Shown here in pieces: positions 13,063 to 26,221 of a stretch of 64,000 nucleotides of DNA. This DNA comes from Phalacrocorax aristotelis (taxonomy: Eukaryota; Chordata; Aves; Suliformes; Phalacrocoracidae). Under the pieces are notes generated by a model, which saw only the letters and a list, made by a program, of their open reading frames with translations, made no database searches and had not been told where the DNA came from. Location of the stretch: NCBI RefSeq assembly GCF_949628215.1, contig NC_134276.1, positions 34,459,226 through 34,523,225 of the forward strand, written 5' to 3'. The stretch's first letter is position 1, and each line of letters starts with the position of its first letter. Position numbers and translations under genes: made by a program.

Positions 13063-13500
13063 CATAGAATCATAGAAGAATCTTAGAATCGTTTGGGTTG
13101 GAGGGACTTTTGAAGGTCATCTAGTCCAACCCCCCCTGCCGTGAGCAGGGACATCTTCAACTAGATCAGGTTGCTCAGAGCCCCATCCAGCCTGACCTTG
13201 AATGTTTCCAGGGATGGGGCATCTACCACAGCTCTAGGCAACCTGTGCCAGCGTTTCACCACCCTCATCATAAAAAATTTCTTCCTTATATCTAGTCTGA
13301 ATCTACCCTATCTTAGTTTAAAACCATTATCCCTTGTCCTATCGCAACAGGCCTTACTAAAAAGTCCATGCCCATCTTTCTTATAAGCCCCCTTTAAGTA
13401 CTCAAAGGCTGCAATAAGGTGTCCCCGGAGTCTTCTCCAGGCTGAACAACCCCAACTCTCTCAGCATCTCTTCACGTAAGTGCTCCAGCTCTGTGATCTA
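13063..13500 (-). mobile_element. CR1 non-LTR retrotransposon 3' fragment, inverted
   Basis: The plus strand begins with TCATAGAATCATAGAAGAAT, the reverse complement of the avian CR1 3' tail, followed by the typical complement of the CR1 3' end (TTTGGGTTGGAGGGAC, TCTAGTCCAACC). The rest is the reverse complement of the ORF2 C-terminal region: the frame encoding the heart of [14 protein letters not shown] sequence is recognisable but broken by stops. It is 5'-truncated at about 13.5 kb and contains only the 3' 440 bp or so. Divergence suggests an old insertion of a family different from the copy at 34.5 kb. It is non-functional. Confidence 0.9.
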
Positions 13501-16500
13501 GATTTCATCTCAAATACATAAATACTGGTAGAAGACTATCTGTAGGTGAAATGGACGATAAATACAATTCTTCAACTTCTGTTCACCTTCAGAACTTAAC
13601 TATCAACCCTAGCTTCTGCATGCTTTCTGCACCATGCAGAGGGCATCATGCATCCTCATGTGGGCTGCCCTGTTGTCATCTTACTCTCTCTCCTGATGCC
13701 CAGACACAAAAAATTGGGTTACAAGGAGTGAATGCACCAGCCTTTCACTTCCAAGCGAGTCTCATTCGTCACATCTTGATAAACTTCAGAGTGCTATGAA
13801 AAAATTTTGAAGTACTAGAAATGTTCTCTCAGGGCACCTTCACATGTGAAGATTTTAGTAGTGACGACCTAAATCTGCACGTGGTATGAAGTATCCCACA
13901 AGTATAGTTCAATGAGAATATGGCTGTGGCAAAGTACGTAATGGAATCTGTAAAGTTACGGCTCTAAAATCCGCAGTCACCTAATGTATACAGGGTTCTT
14001 CAAAATGGAGAAACCAAGCAAGTGCTAAACAGTGTTGAAGGTACCTGAGTTATTCAGTCACGTTAGCATATAGAGTTGTTTCTCCAAACATAAATATTGC
14101 CTGTGCACAAAGATGGTTTTAAAGATCTCACTGTTTCCACTTGTTCTTCTTCTCAGAGGCATTAACAGATAATCAGGGTCCAGTTCCAGCCTTTACTCAG
14201 ATAGAGCTGCCCAACATAGCCATGAAACGTTGCCTCAATAAGGACTGCCAACTTGACTTCCGTCCCTTCATCTCACAGCTGAAACCCTTCCAGGTGATCC
14301 ATGTCAGCCTCGATATGAGAAATATTGAATAGCACATTTCACCCCAGTGAATATAGCTATGAACGCTGTGGTACAAATGGTGCCACTAAAATCCCCTAGG
14401 CTTCTGAGCAGGCCCTTGAAGAATGTGGGGCTATATGCAGTCATTAAAAACACATACGATACTTGCATGCGCTGTGCCTTTCACTTAACAAACTCAATTT
14501 CACGCTTCTTAGTAATTGCCTTAAATTTCCTAACTGGAGCAAGGGAAGACTGGTGAAAAGCATAAAGAAAGGCTGGCATTTAAAGGGAGATGCTCAACTG
14601 ATACAAAACAGCTCCACTGACATCATCTGTGCTACAGCAACTGGTATCAGCTGATGATCTGCCCTTTATATTCAAAGAATCCCGACGTACTGGGTACATA
14701 TATGCACTGTGAGCACATTTTAACTCAACCACATCCAGTCCCAATAATAGAATATGTGTCGCTAAAATGCATATGCCATGTAGAAAAAAAAAATCCAGAT
14801 ACCCATGCACTCTAGTTGTGCTGGAGATTATAGTTTATAATGCAGATTAATGCATTATTTGATGCTGAAGGGTAATACATGTTTTTTCCTCCACCACAAA
14901 AAGTTGTTCTGAGGGGACCTGGATTAATAATGGTATATGTGTCGGGTTAACAATTCATCATGGTTAAAAGAGTTTATTGAATTTTTCCTAATTTTTTTTG
15001 TTAGTGGTAATTAAGTTTTTAACTGGGCTCCCCACACTGAGCAAATTGATTTCAGATCTGCCTGTCTGAACTCCCTCTGCAGATCGAGTTAGCGATGTTA
15101 TTCTTTCTTGGCTTCCTTACTTACCAAAGGGGAAGCCAAAATATAACAAGAAGTATGCATGCCACTGTTAAAGAGAGTAACTACATGGCTTGTGACCGTT
15201 TCAGGAGTAGCCAAGGCAACCCTGTAACCTGTAGGTTACAAAAACGTGTTGTATACTTCAGAGTGAAAAGGTATAAACCAGTGTAGGTCAACAGAATAAA
15301 GAGTCACACTGCAAATGCATTAAGACCCATCTTTGCATTTCAAGGGAAAGGTGAAGTCAAGACTCAAGGTCTCATAAAATATGAAAGTCGGGCCCAGAAC
15401 TTTGTAAGACATATATTGCATATATTTTGAGCACAAAGCCACCGAATGTCTCTTGAAAGAATGCAGGATGAGCCTTACATTTTCTGTTACTTTTATTTAG
15501 CTCCATAATGGAGGGTCTAATGCAACTCTTCCTGGAGTCAGAGAGAGGTTTTCCATTCACAAGCGAGCTGTGAATTAAGGAAAGGATTTTACAGAAGTTT
15601 GAAATTGCACACAGACAAGTCCAACCCTGACAGGCAAAGGAGGAGCTGCGGCTCCATTTGATGTCCATCAGTTACTTCTCAGAACAGCTCTAGGAACAGC
15701 AATTCCCAATGACTTCTGACAATTTGCATAGATTATTAACTTGCACAGATTCAAAACCTGAAATAAATAGTTTTCCCTACCCTGCTGCTCTTTTTCTGTG
15801 TTTTGAGAGCATGGGAGAGGTCTGGGCACTTTTTTTTTCCCTTCATCACACAGTTCTTCACCTAAAACTCCCTTTGCCCCCATTCTAATAAAAAGCCTGC
15901 TTACAAGCAGATAAAAGAATGATGTGGCTTTTGCCACAAAGGCTATCTATTTTACCAGCAGGTTACCAGGTAAAGGATTGAGTGGTTTAGCTGAAATTAG
16001 AGTCTTGCAAAGGAAATCAGTGCAGTGGTTAACCTTAAAATTGCATTCATGGCTGTACGTTTTCAACAAATGCAGCACTGAAATGACAAACATGACCCAA
16101 ATCCTGGCCCTTACTGGGGGAGGGGGAAATGGAGAAAAAAACTATGTGCTGCTTGTTTATCTGAGCCCTGCGCACAGAAGGAAACGGGCTCGGATGCTTC
16201 AGCCGGGACTCCGCATTTCCAAGCGGAGGGGCTGCAATTCATCTGCCTCCCAAGTTTCAGCTGAGTTTCGGATGACGGCAGCCAATTTAAATGTCACTGT
16301 TTAATAGGATAACACATTCACGGGAATCAGCTTCGCCGCCTTCCTCCCACAATGTGATGTCTTCACCTCTCCAGGCAAAAATCTCGGGTTTCCCTGGCCT
16401 GATCCTTTCAGTGGCAGCTCCATGTTACCGGAACACACATACAGCTGCTTTCCCTATCACAGCTGCATCCCCAGCAGCAGCTTCGGGGCTTGAGGACTGC

Positions 16501-17299
16501 AGAGGGCAGTGAAGGGGGATGTTCAATTTCACAATAAAAATGAGGCAAGTAAAAACATATTTGGGAGGGCTACAAATCCTAACAGGGAAGGGAGTGAACT
16601 TAGTTCACCATGGGTGTCTCCAGGGCCGGGCTGCTGCTTTCCTGGGAGTGAGTACACTGAGCCAGGGAAAGTGCAGCTCTCCTCTGGCTGCTCTTTAAAA
16701 CTGGGTTTACAAGTAAAACCAGGGGCCCTGGACCAACGCAACGAGTTAGCAAAACATGGCACAGCCATCTAAAGGGGAGCTTGGCAGCAGCATGGGTCCG
16801 TGCTTCACATCGCCTCACCAAGTTCAGGGCCAGAGACAGCCTAGCCTTGACCTCTCCAACAGCCTGAAATCTCCCAAGCAGCTACCCAAAGCCTATTTTT
16901 AGCCCTCCCTGCCTGATGTGTGTGTGTTTGCACAATGGAGAAAAACCCAAGAGCGGGACCAGATGGCCCTGAAAAGGGAAATCTGATTTTATCGCCCACT
17001 GAGGATGCCGGTGACATGATTTCCTTCAGTTGGAAGGAGGGTCTCCCAAGTTGCTTAAACAAACCGCAAAGCCACTGCACCCCAGCTTTCCTCCCGGTCA
17101 GTTTGGGCACTCCCTTCCCTTTGCAGAAGCTGAGAGGCAGGCGCTTTCCCCGCGCCCCAAGGCAGGGTGGCAGCGGGGTACCCCAGCCTGCTTTCCCGCT
17201 GCGCTGTGACGGGGGCGATTCCCAGCCTGTCTCCAGAAGAAGAAGAGGAATAAAAGTGTCTCCTGGAAACTGCTTCCCAACGCTGGACATGTTGCTTTT
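13501..17299. other. Intergenic, no gene seen
   Basis: No recognised coding sequence, RNA gene or repeat family was found. GC content rises from about 16.1 kb as the second CpG island approaches. Open frames near 16.5-17.4 kb lie in this GC shoulder and resemble no known family. Confidence 0.6.
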
Positions 17300-17580
17300 G
17301 CTGTACTCAGAGAAGGCGTTTAACGGCATCAACATCCAACCCTCGCGCACACACACACAGCCCCCCCGGCAAAGTTGGAGGCAAGGCTCTCGGTGCTAAT
17401 CCCAGGCTTTCCACCCGGGCAGTGAAACTCAGAAAGGGCAACGAACTCCTAGTCCCCCAGAGGGACGAGCCCGCCAGCAAACGGCCGGACACGGGCGAAA
17501 TGCTCCCACTCACCCGTCCAGCGACCCACCCGCGGGGAGAGGGCGAGAGCGGCGCGCCGGGCTGCGGAGCGGGCTCGGAG

Positions 17581-17655
17581 GAAGGGAAGGGGTGGGTAGG
17601 TGGGTGGGTGGGGAGGTGGGCAGGTGGGTGGGTGGGGTGGGTGGTGGTGGGGGTA
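17581..17655 (+). repeat. G-rich GGGT/GGTG tract with G-quadruplex potential
   Basis: There are many successive runs of three or more G separated by one to three bases (GGGTGGGTAGG, GTGGGTGGGTGGGG and similar) over about 75 bp on the plus strand. Canonical G-quadruplex folding is possible on this strand. The tract lies about 110 bp downstream, in the minus-strand sense, of the candidate splice donor in the orphan CpG island. Confidence 0.8.
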
Positions 17656-17762
17656 CCGATAAGGATGACAGCCCGACCCCCCCCAACCCCCCCGCCTGAA
17701 CAATACGGGCAGGAAAAAGGGTAGGAAATGCCTGTGCGACCGCGAGGCACGCATGTACCTAC

Positions 17763-17819
17763 CAGCTCCTCCCAGGCGGGGCTGCGGGCGCTATAGGAAG
17801 GGTACCCGTGCTCCTCCAT
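17763..17819 (-). CDS. Candidate alternative first exon of DGKH (19 codons)
   Basis: On the minus strand an AUG in good context (GGGGATGG) opens a 19-codon frame, MEEHGYPSYSARSPAWEEL, that ends at a strong donor, CTG|GTAGGT. The splice phase is 0. That is the phase at which DGKH exon 1 joins exon 2, and also the phase of the candidate acceptor at 10114. An upstream promoter could therefore give DGKH a different or extended N-terminus. I do not recognise the peptide from any known DGKH isoform. The frame is also open upstream, as is common in GC-rich DNA. It could equally belong to a separate gene or non-coding RNA. Confidence 0.3.
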
Positions 17820-18700
17820 CCCCCCGCAGCAGGGCCCCCGCCTCCGCGGGGCCGGCGCCGACGGGCAGCGGGGCAGGTTACGCCGGGATGCCCCTCCCTC
17901 CCTCACGCCCTCCCGCCGCCGCTCCCCCGGCCGGCAGTGCTTCCCCAGACCCGGTCTTCCCCCCCCACCGCTCCTCCCTCTCCCCCCCCCCCCTCCCGTC
18001 CAGGCTCCCTCCTCCCTCCCCTGCCGGCTACTCTCCCTCCCACGGCCACGGGGCTCAGCCCCGGGCTCCCGGGGGAGCCGGCCTGCAGCTGCCGCGCCGC
18101 TCACATCATCGCCGCCGCCGCCGTGTCCTCCCGGTGCGCGGCGCCGAGCCCGCCCCCCGCCCGCCCCGGGGGCTCCCCGGGCGCCGGGCACACACACCCC
18201 CCACACCACCCCCTTTTCCCGCCTCCCCGCCCCGGGAAACCCAACGGATTACGGGCAAATCGCCTTGGGCATAAGCCGGTTTACAGCCGCTTCGGCTGCC
18301 GGCGTCGCGGCGGGGCCGGCGGGCTAGGATGGTCCCCGCGGCGGCGGGGAGGAAGCCCCCCCTCGGTGGGGGAAGCCCCCCTCGGTGTCCCGGCAGCCGC
18401 TCCTGCCCCGCCGGCGTGATGCCCCCTTCCCTCTTTCCCGGCCCTGCCGGCTTGGTGCGGGGGGCTGGGGGGAGACCGGGGTCTGCGGCCCCCACCGGTC
18501 CGGCTCGGGGTCCCGGGGGGTCCCGGGGTGGGGGGCAGCGCTGCCCTTTGCATCACCCCGCTCCGAGCCGAGCCCTCTGCGGGGCCAGGAGGCATCAAGG
18601 TCAGGGACCTGGTGCTGAGGCAGCCCTCTGCCCCTGCACCAAGGCGGTAGGACACATCTGAACCCGCTTCGGGCAGCCTCTTTCCCCCACAGAGGCGCCG

Positions 18701-21700
18701 GGGGGTCCCACACGTACCTTAAGACAAACAGGAGCTGGGACACGGCACAGCCGCTGTGGAAAAGGCAGCTCTGGCACGTAGGCCATGTCTGACATGGGGT
18801 GCCTTTCATTTCCAGGGCCACCACGCCTGCCTTACGGAGTAGCAGGAATTCTCTGCCCTCCATCACGCCTTTTATTAATACACAGTGTGTATACTTCAGT
18901 CTTCTCAGTTTACTAGTTACCAGCATACCCTTGAACACCAGCCAACGTATGCTGACTCTTCAAGTGGATGTTGTATCTCCTACAAACTCATCACTTTCTC
19001 GTTTGTTTCTCCCCGTTGTTGCAGAATAGCAGGATACATGAAAGGGTAGGACTAGAGGAGAGAGTGCAAAAATGAAGCTCAGTCACCATCCAACATAACG
19101 GTGTTCTTCACCCCAGTTTTTCTATACTCCTTTTCATTCCAGCCTGCCCTTTTGAATTTGCAGCTATGGTGCTTTCTTACAAGAAGTCATCTCTGGGTCA
19201 TCTACTTCACAAGTGCAAACATCAGAAAAGGAGTTGGATTTCACAAGAAAGAAGAAAGGAATCTGTATTTATAATATCTTTATTTAAAGATATATTAGTT
19301 TTCTTCATGTTTTAAAGCTTTTTAATACCAAAAAAATGGCACACTGCCACCTGAGCTCTAGCTTTTGCAGTATACCTCAGCAATGTACAAAAAACAGCTC
19401 TATTGCTGAAAGCAGTGAAGTCTTACCTATGCATATAACTAGGCCTATAGAAAAAACCCATTAAGTTAAGATGGTGTACCCCTAAGCCAGGCCCAAAGGA
19501 GTGCCACAGTGGTGTATCTCATTTGAGGAACTGAAATTGCTGCATTTCTTCTAGCAGTAGAAAAGGGAACTGGTTTTGTTGATAAGTTTATCAGTGGTCT
19601 GTTGATGAACTGCTTTGATGGTAAGAGTGTAACCTCAGAAGGAAGCAAACAAGATGACCTATGGCATTTTGCTTTTTGGAAAACAGCTTTCTAAAGCTGA
19701 TGGTGAGCAACAGTTGTCCAAGGATGTCTGGTCTCCTTCCCTCTGTCCCCTGAGTGTGAGATACTGCTGAGGAATGTGGTACTATAAAGGGCTTTACACT
19801 AAGAACGAGTGTCAGAGTAAGATTAGTCAGCTCCTCTCCTTTCCTCATGATGACCCCCCAGATGATCTCGCATGAGGGTTGTTTATACCTCTCGACGTCT
19901 GGCCTCTTTAGCCTTGGCCACACTGGGGCTTTGTGGAAAAAGTGGCCTGCCATCAAATATATGTCATGCTAGTGCCTTGCGTTTCCTTGCTTGCTGAACC
20001 ACAAAAACTGAAAACTCATACAAGAACTTGAGGTGACTTGAAGCTACTTCTTCAGCTCAAGCGCTGTACTTACCCTTTTGCCCTGAAATTCAGAGAGATT
20101 CTTGCTGGGCCTTCAGCCCCATTTTCTGTTTTATGTGCCCTGAATCTTATACGTGTGACTAGGGAGGCAGTTACATTTACCTCATTTCATCCCCTGGAGT
20201 TCAAAGCTTGGTTTCCGTAAGCGGAAAGCTAGTACAGGCCCCAGAAGATTACAACAACCTACTTATGTTGCAGGTACATTTCAAGGTCTTGTTGGATAAG
20301 GAGGACAGATCTCAGCCGCCTCACAGATCCTGCTAGGTCTAAATGAAAACCGTGCAATGCAACTTCAGCTCAGCCCTGCCCTTACGGCCTCCTGAATGCC
20401 AAATTTGACTTTCCACTTCTTTCTGCGAACGAGACAGATTTCGGTCCTTGCCGATGAGCCCTGCCCGTTATGATTTCCCTTCACGTGAGTCCTGCTCACC
20501 AGGCCAAAAAGCAGTGTTTCTGCCAAGACTGAGGTCTCTGTGCCGCTTGGCTGAACCGCCTGAAAATCACAGGCAAAGCATTTTGATGAAAAATGTAATT
20601 CTGTCAAAGCTGACATAGATTTTGAGGACAGATCTCAGAATCATAGGATTTTTTTCTTTGTTTAGGGCCACATTTACAGAGGGACAAGGGAACTGAAGTC
20701 AGGCCCAAGGCAAGCATAAGCTTCATTAGTGAGGGGGTAGAGGATCTGCTTGCTAAAACAAGGAGCGACCCAACTGTCCCCTTGAGAAGATGGGATGTTG
20801 GGCTGGGAGAAGAGCTCACCAGAGGCAGTTCTTCACAACCACCTTGGGAACAGGCAGTGATTCTCCTAGCTGGTCTACCAAACTGCATCAAAATATCTCC
20901 AACACAGCTTGGGGGTTGGTTTAATTTCATTCTGATTTTTTGGTTTTGTTCCAAGTCGTGTTTTTTGGTTGTTTTTTTTTTTTCTTTTCAAGTTTTCCCA
21001 CTTAGTCTAGACATTTGGGGTTGAATTTCTTGGTAGTCTGCTCTATCTGCTGTGTTCAGAGATGCCTCATCTCCCTCTGTCTCTTCTGTTCCCTGCCCTT
21101 AATGACTCAGTGAAAACTGGATCAACAAAGTGAATGTTTCTTTACTGACATTTTTTTTCACATGAAGCACATTGAAAATAGTTACACATGTCTGCCTTTT
21201 CTAAGCAAAATATTTTGGATATATTGGACATGCTGAAACATACAAATTTTGACTCCAATGTTGTGTTTAGACATTTACAAGAAAGCCCCCACCTCCATAA
21301 GTATTTCTCTTCCCTGGGGAAAGGAAAAAGAACTTCCCATTTTTTTTTCCTAATTTGTGGTAGAAAGACATTAAAAGATTGAGATTTTTACAGGTTTCTG
21401 TGTTTTCCCCCCACCATTGCCTTTACTGTATGTCACATAAAGAGTATATGCTAATTTTTATCAATTTATGCTAACATGAAACTTCCTTCTTTTCTTGGCA
21501 CATAGTATGCAAGCCTAATTTGAGTAAAATCTTCAAGGAAATGTTGTTTTTTATTCTCTTCATTGTAAACATGCCAGTTGGCTTTCTTTTTGTTGTTTGG
21601 TTTTGGGTTTTTTTTTTTCCTGTTAAGTAATTTTGCATAACATTTGAAGGTAGGATTTCAGCAACCTGGTAGTTGGGTAGTTCCTGCCAGACAGACAGGT

Positions 21701-24700
21701 AGAAACATCCCGCAGTAGCTCATTAAAATTATAAATGTATTAAAAGCCAAGCGAAACATGCATGCTTCTTAATCTGGTAACCCTTCAGATAGACCTGAAG
21801 TAACAGAACGAGTTAAGAAAAATATTTAAATGCTAAAGGTATATTTTTTCAGTAACATTTATATGCAAAATCCTGATAGCTGCCTTGAAAGCCACTGCTT
21901 TCTGTCTGTGAGAGCACCCAAACTATGTAGAAATTCTCCATTTCTCCCAGTTTACAGTGCCTGCTGCATGGGACTGTCTCGCACGTAGCACCTGAGAAAT
22001 GTTTTTAACCTACAGTTTTCATTTATAGACCTTCTCCACCATGTGCATTCTCTCTTTGTTACTATTATTCCCCTCGTAACTCTAACAGCTGCTTTTGCGT
22101 GTACCTGTAAGAGACAGGATGCTTTTAAACAGTTCCTTGGAGTTTGGGGTTTTACAAGGTGGAAATTATTTGTGCAGCTGGCAGAAATTTGTCTATTTTC
22201 TAAACAAAGAGCTTTAGGAAGAAAGAAATCACAGTGAGAAGAAAGCTTTGGGAAAAAAGTGTTGTACTGGAGCAGCAGCAGAGCTGCGGAGGGACAATCC
22301 ACCAGCCCCGTCATTGCCCTCCCACCAGTTTTATTTCCCCTTCTCAGTTTCCCTGCCCTGCCCCAGCCCAGTGTCGGCATCTCCTGCTTGTTCTGCTGGC
22401 ATGGGTGACTACCTCAACGCCTCCTTCTGAGTGGCAGCATCAGGGGCTAATAGGCCGCAGTGTGTTATCCCTTATGGACTTCATTCAGACACATCTGGGT
22501 GGGGTGAGTTTGTCACCCACCCCTTTGGCCACCCTGACCGGCTGCTGTAGTTACAACAGGTACCCTGAAAGTCAACAGGAAAATGATGTGAAAGCACAGA
22601 TGGCTGCAGGTGGTGATGTCTTAAACTGCTGCTAACCTTCACTAACGGCCTCTGCCAGTGCTCCTGGTGGAGGGCATGCGCTAAGACATTCGCTTAAGGA
22701 TATTGCTGAACCAGATTTAAGGCATTCTAGCTAGAATGCAGAATTCTGGTCCATGGATGGTTGCATAAAAATACCTTTGGAAAGATTCATTCACCCCTGG
22801 CCCAAGGCAGCACCAACTGTATCCAAACTATTCTGAACAGGCACTGCCGGTTCAAACCCTGAAGACCAGGGCTTTATATCCTTCCTAGAGGATGTAAGTA
22901 GTGAATGACCTAAATCTGCTGTGCTGCAATTCTCCTCTCAACCCCCATGAACATGGGGAACCCATTCCATGCCTCTTCAGTGATAGCTTTTGGTGCGTTT
23001 GGAGGCTGTTGTCATACATTTCTACCATAAACCAGCCCAATTTCATTCTTATCATTGACCTCTCAGCTCACACTGCCAACGGTGTTGCCTGTGTCTCGCT
23101 TGACGTGCAGGGCCCATCAGGCACCATGCTCCAGCTGAGGCCTCACTTTAAATAACATCAGCCTGGGTTTGTCCAGGTGTGATGAACATGTTCCTTGATT
23201 GTTCGTCCTGACCATTAATGAGGATATGGAAAGATCGTTCCAGCTTGTACACGAAGCAGGGCTTTCTCCCAACAGTGTGTCGTTGGATTGGTGAGCTCCA
23301 GGGAGTATTTCAGCCGAAACATGGTCTCCTAGGAAAATGTCACATCAGCGCCAAAAGCTTTATAAAACTGATGTCCGTGGCATTTACCCCATCCACAGGC
23401 CTGATTTGTTTGACATTATTTGTCCTTGAAAAACCTGTCTTTGTTACACCCCTCCCTGGTATATTCTAAGTACTGACAAGCAGTTTATTGTTATTTTGGG
23501 GGAGAACTGAGGTTTATGCAATGGATCGGTAATTCATGGGTTCCTCCTTTTTCTCCATTTTAAAAGTTTCACTTCATAATGCAAGAACTGAACTGATTAA
23601 ACACAGGATGTATCTTCACCTCATTTTTACATATGAGCCAAATACCTCTGATGGAGTTTTGCATTTGTGGTTTCAGACTTTGGGAAGCCTGGCACAACTT
23701 AAGTATCTGCTTCTTTGAATTCATTCAGACCTTGCAGATGCAACTTTTTAACAAACATTAATTCTAAGAGAGAAGGAGAAACAAGTAGTAAGGCATAAGG
23801 GTTACTAATGTGGTACTTCAAGATCACATGCAAATTAATACATATACTACTTCTGAAATGCTCAGAAGAAAAGTAAACATTTTATTTAAACAAGCTCTAA
23901 ATGACTAAAGGTTTATAACAGCAAAATTGGGGGAAAGGGAGGAAGAGCTTTGCCTCCCTCCTGATGCTTAAAAAGGAGAAAACAGGTGGCAAAATCATTT
24001 GTATGGCAAATGGAAAGGATTTAGCCCACCCAACAACTTGGCACTGAGATGGAGCCATTCCTTTTATCTTTTTATGTGTTTTACTAAGCATAATATTTGG
24101 GAGCCTTCCAATTACAGCAAATCAGTATGTAAAATTCCTGTTTTGGTCGGTTTTCTTCTTCATGGTACATGTTCAAATAAAAATTAAAACAGATCTTTTT
24201 TTAAAAAAAAACAACAAAACCAAAGCCCAAACACAAATCCTGCTTAATCGGGGAAAGAGAAAGAGACAGGCTTATGCCAGTGGAGTTTTTATATCTTGCA
24301 CAAGTGAAAGGAACAAGCTACAAGATGTGTGTGAAGTGGTGGGGAACTATAAATATATGGTCCTTCCAAATGAGTAAGATGGACTTGTGGCCATAGTCCT
24401 GATCTGCTTTGAAGATGACCTAGAGAATACTGAGCCAAATATTGCTGTCACAGCAACAAAAAAAATAGTTTTCACAAGAGTTGGTGGATGTAGTGCTGAA
24501 AACCACAGAACATTCTTGTGGCCGAGCCAGTGAGGTATATGCTTACTTTTAAGCATGCGGTTTGTCCCATTTATTTCACTTCCAGCACATGCTGAAAGCA
24601 CATACTCTCAGTGGGGAACCTTGCAAATTGACAAATTTGAGAAGAGAAATATTTGATCCATAGAGAAAGCATGAAAGGAAGAGAGATGGCTCTCTGCAAC

Positions 24701-26221
24701 AGAGCAGAGAATGAAGGATGTGTCTGTTTACTTTTCTAAGGTGATATATTTTTCTGGCAGTAGCAAATAAAATAAGTCAGCAACTCCACAAATACCAATA
24801 ATAAGTAAAACTGATGCTTTTAGTAATTGAGCCAAATATAACAAGATTAAATTAATTCTTTCTGTAATTCCTGTTATTTAAATTCAATTATCTCAGGGAC
24901 AAATTGCTCCACAAAGTTTTTCACAGAGTCTATTAGCTTACTTAATGTGCAGCTGAAATTCTTGCATGGCTCTAATAGTGTTCCCACATTACTTCCAAGG
25001 GACCCCATCAGATGGTTTGCATGGCTATTTTTACTTTTTAATAAAGAGAGGATGGCACATGACTTACCAGAAAAGAAAATAAATTTTTGCTACTTTAACC
25101 TTAACTCGTATTTCTAATTTAAAGAAAGATTCTTAATCCATGAAACAGCCATAGTGTATGGAAGAGCTTCAAATTAACACTGGCTAGACATAGCCAAGCC
25201 TTGTTTAGATAAATGAAAAAGTAAATAAAAGGGACATTTCCGTGTATTTTAGATTAATAAAGCTGAAATGTCCAGAGGCAAATATTATAAATACTCTTAT
25301 TGAAGACTAGTGTTAAAAATAACATGTTCTGAAGTTGACGGTCATCTCGTCATTTACCGCAGAAGTCACATGAATAATGTTTATCTTTGTTTTTAGGGAA
25401 AAATATTTTATTGTCTTACTGAAGATTTGCACAGTTAAGATTTTGATACGATTAGTACTATAACGAGGTGTAATGAACAAGTATGTATTGCTACTAGGGC
25501 TTACAGGTGTAAGTAGCTTATTAATAGAATTTACCAATCCGCATTACTGCTGCCAAATAAAAGCATATCCAGGCATGTATGTTTCTCCCTCCTCCTTGGT
25601 ATTTTAGGGAGGGAGGTGAAGTAAGACCTGTCAGATTTTTCCTACAAAAATGGAAATCCCTCATCACAGGACGGAAGAAATGTGCCTGCTGGTGGGTCCT
25701 GCCAGCCCTGTGCACAGAGGGCCTGGGGCGGTGGGGACGGTGTGTTTGCCTCCCCGTTCACTGGGAGGGAACATGATACAGCTGGGATGCTTCGCAGGGT
25801 GGGAGATAGTTCTGTTTGCCTGTGTCACTGTAAGTGGATCTGCTGGGCTGTGAAATACCTGAGGAAGCTAATTCTTCCCTCACCAGGAAGGGTGGAGCAA
25901 GGCAACGGTGACTAGCAAATACATTTGACCAGATTAATAGCAAAAGGGTAAATTAAGGAGAAAGTTTGGAGGTGCTTTTTGCTTTATGTTTTTCTGCACT
26001 CCTGCAGTGTAGGAACAGGGGTATGATTTACAACCAACGTTTTTTCCTGTGTGAGGTTTGTGAAACTTAGAGGGGGGTTCATGTTTGTGACCTGCAGGTG
26101 AAGCTACACCAGCAGGAAAGGTTTGTGGTTTGAATGGGAGAGTACCAGCCTGATGAACCTAAAAGAGACTGAGCAGTTCCTGGTCAAACAGATTTATTAG
26201 GCACCACTTTCTAAGATCGAG
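18701..26221. other. Intergenic, no gene seen
   Basis: About 7.5 kb of AT-rich sequence with only short open frames, none recognised. There are short T- and A-tracts (for example near 20970-20990 and 21600-21620). No transposon family was recognised. Confidence 0.6.

Larger units (their letters stand above)
17300..18700. promoter_or_regulatory. Orphan CpG island between DGKH and VWA8
   Basis: This is a second dense CpG island of about 1.4 kb, 7-8 kb upstream of DGKH exon 1. It contains GC boxes, long C-runs (around 17979-17998), a CGCCGCCGC run near 18108-18123 and a G-rich tract at 17581-17655. No known protein was recognised in it. CpG islands of this size usually mark promoters, so an unannotated first exon or a non-coding RNA start is likely. 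The orientation is not settled. The best exon-like signal is on the minus strand at 17763-17819. Confidence 0.7.

Noticed and set aside
13171..13386. 71-codon plus-strand frame rich in Leu and Ser
   Set aside because: It is the antisense strand of the inverted CR1 fragment.
17307..18938. Open frames of 100-300 codons across the second CpG island
   Set aside because: Composition-driven frames with no recognised domains. Only the short segment with AUG, 19 codons and splice donor was kept, as a low-confidence exon.
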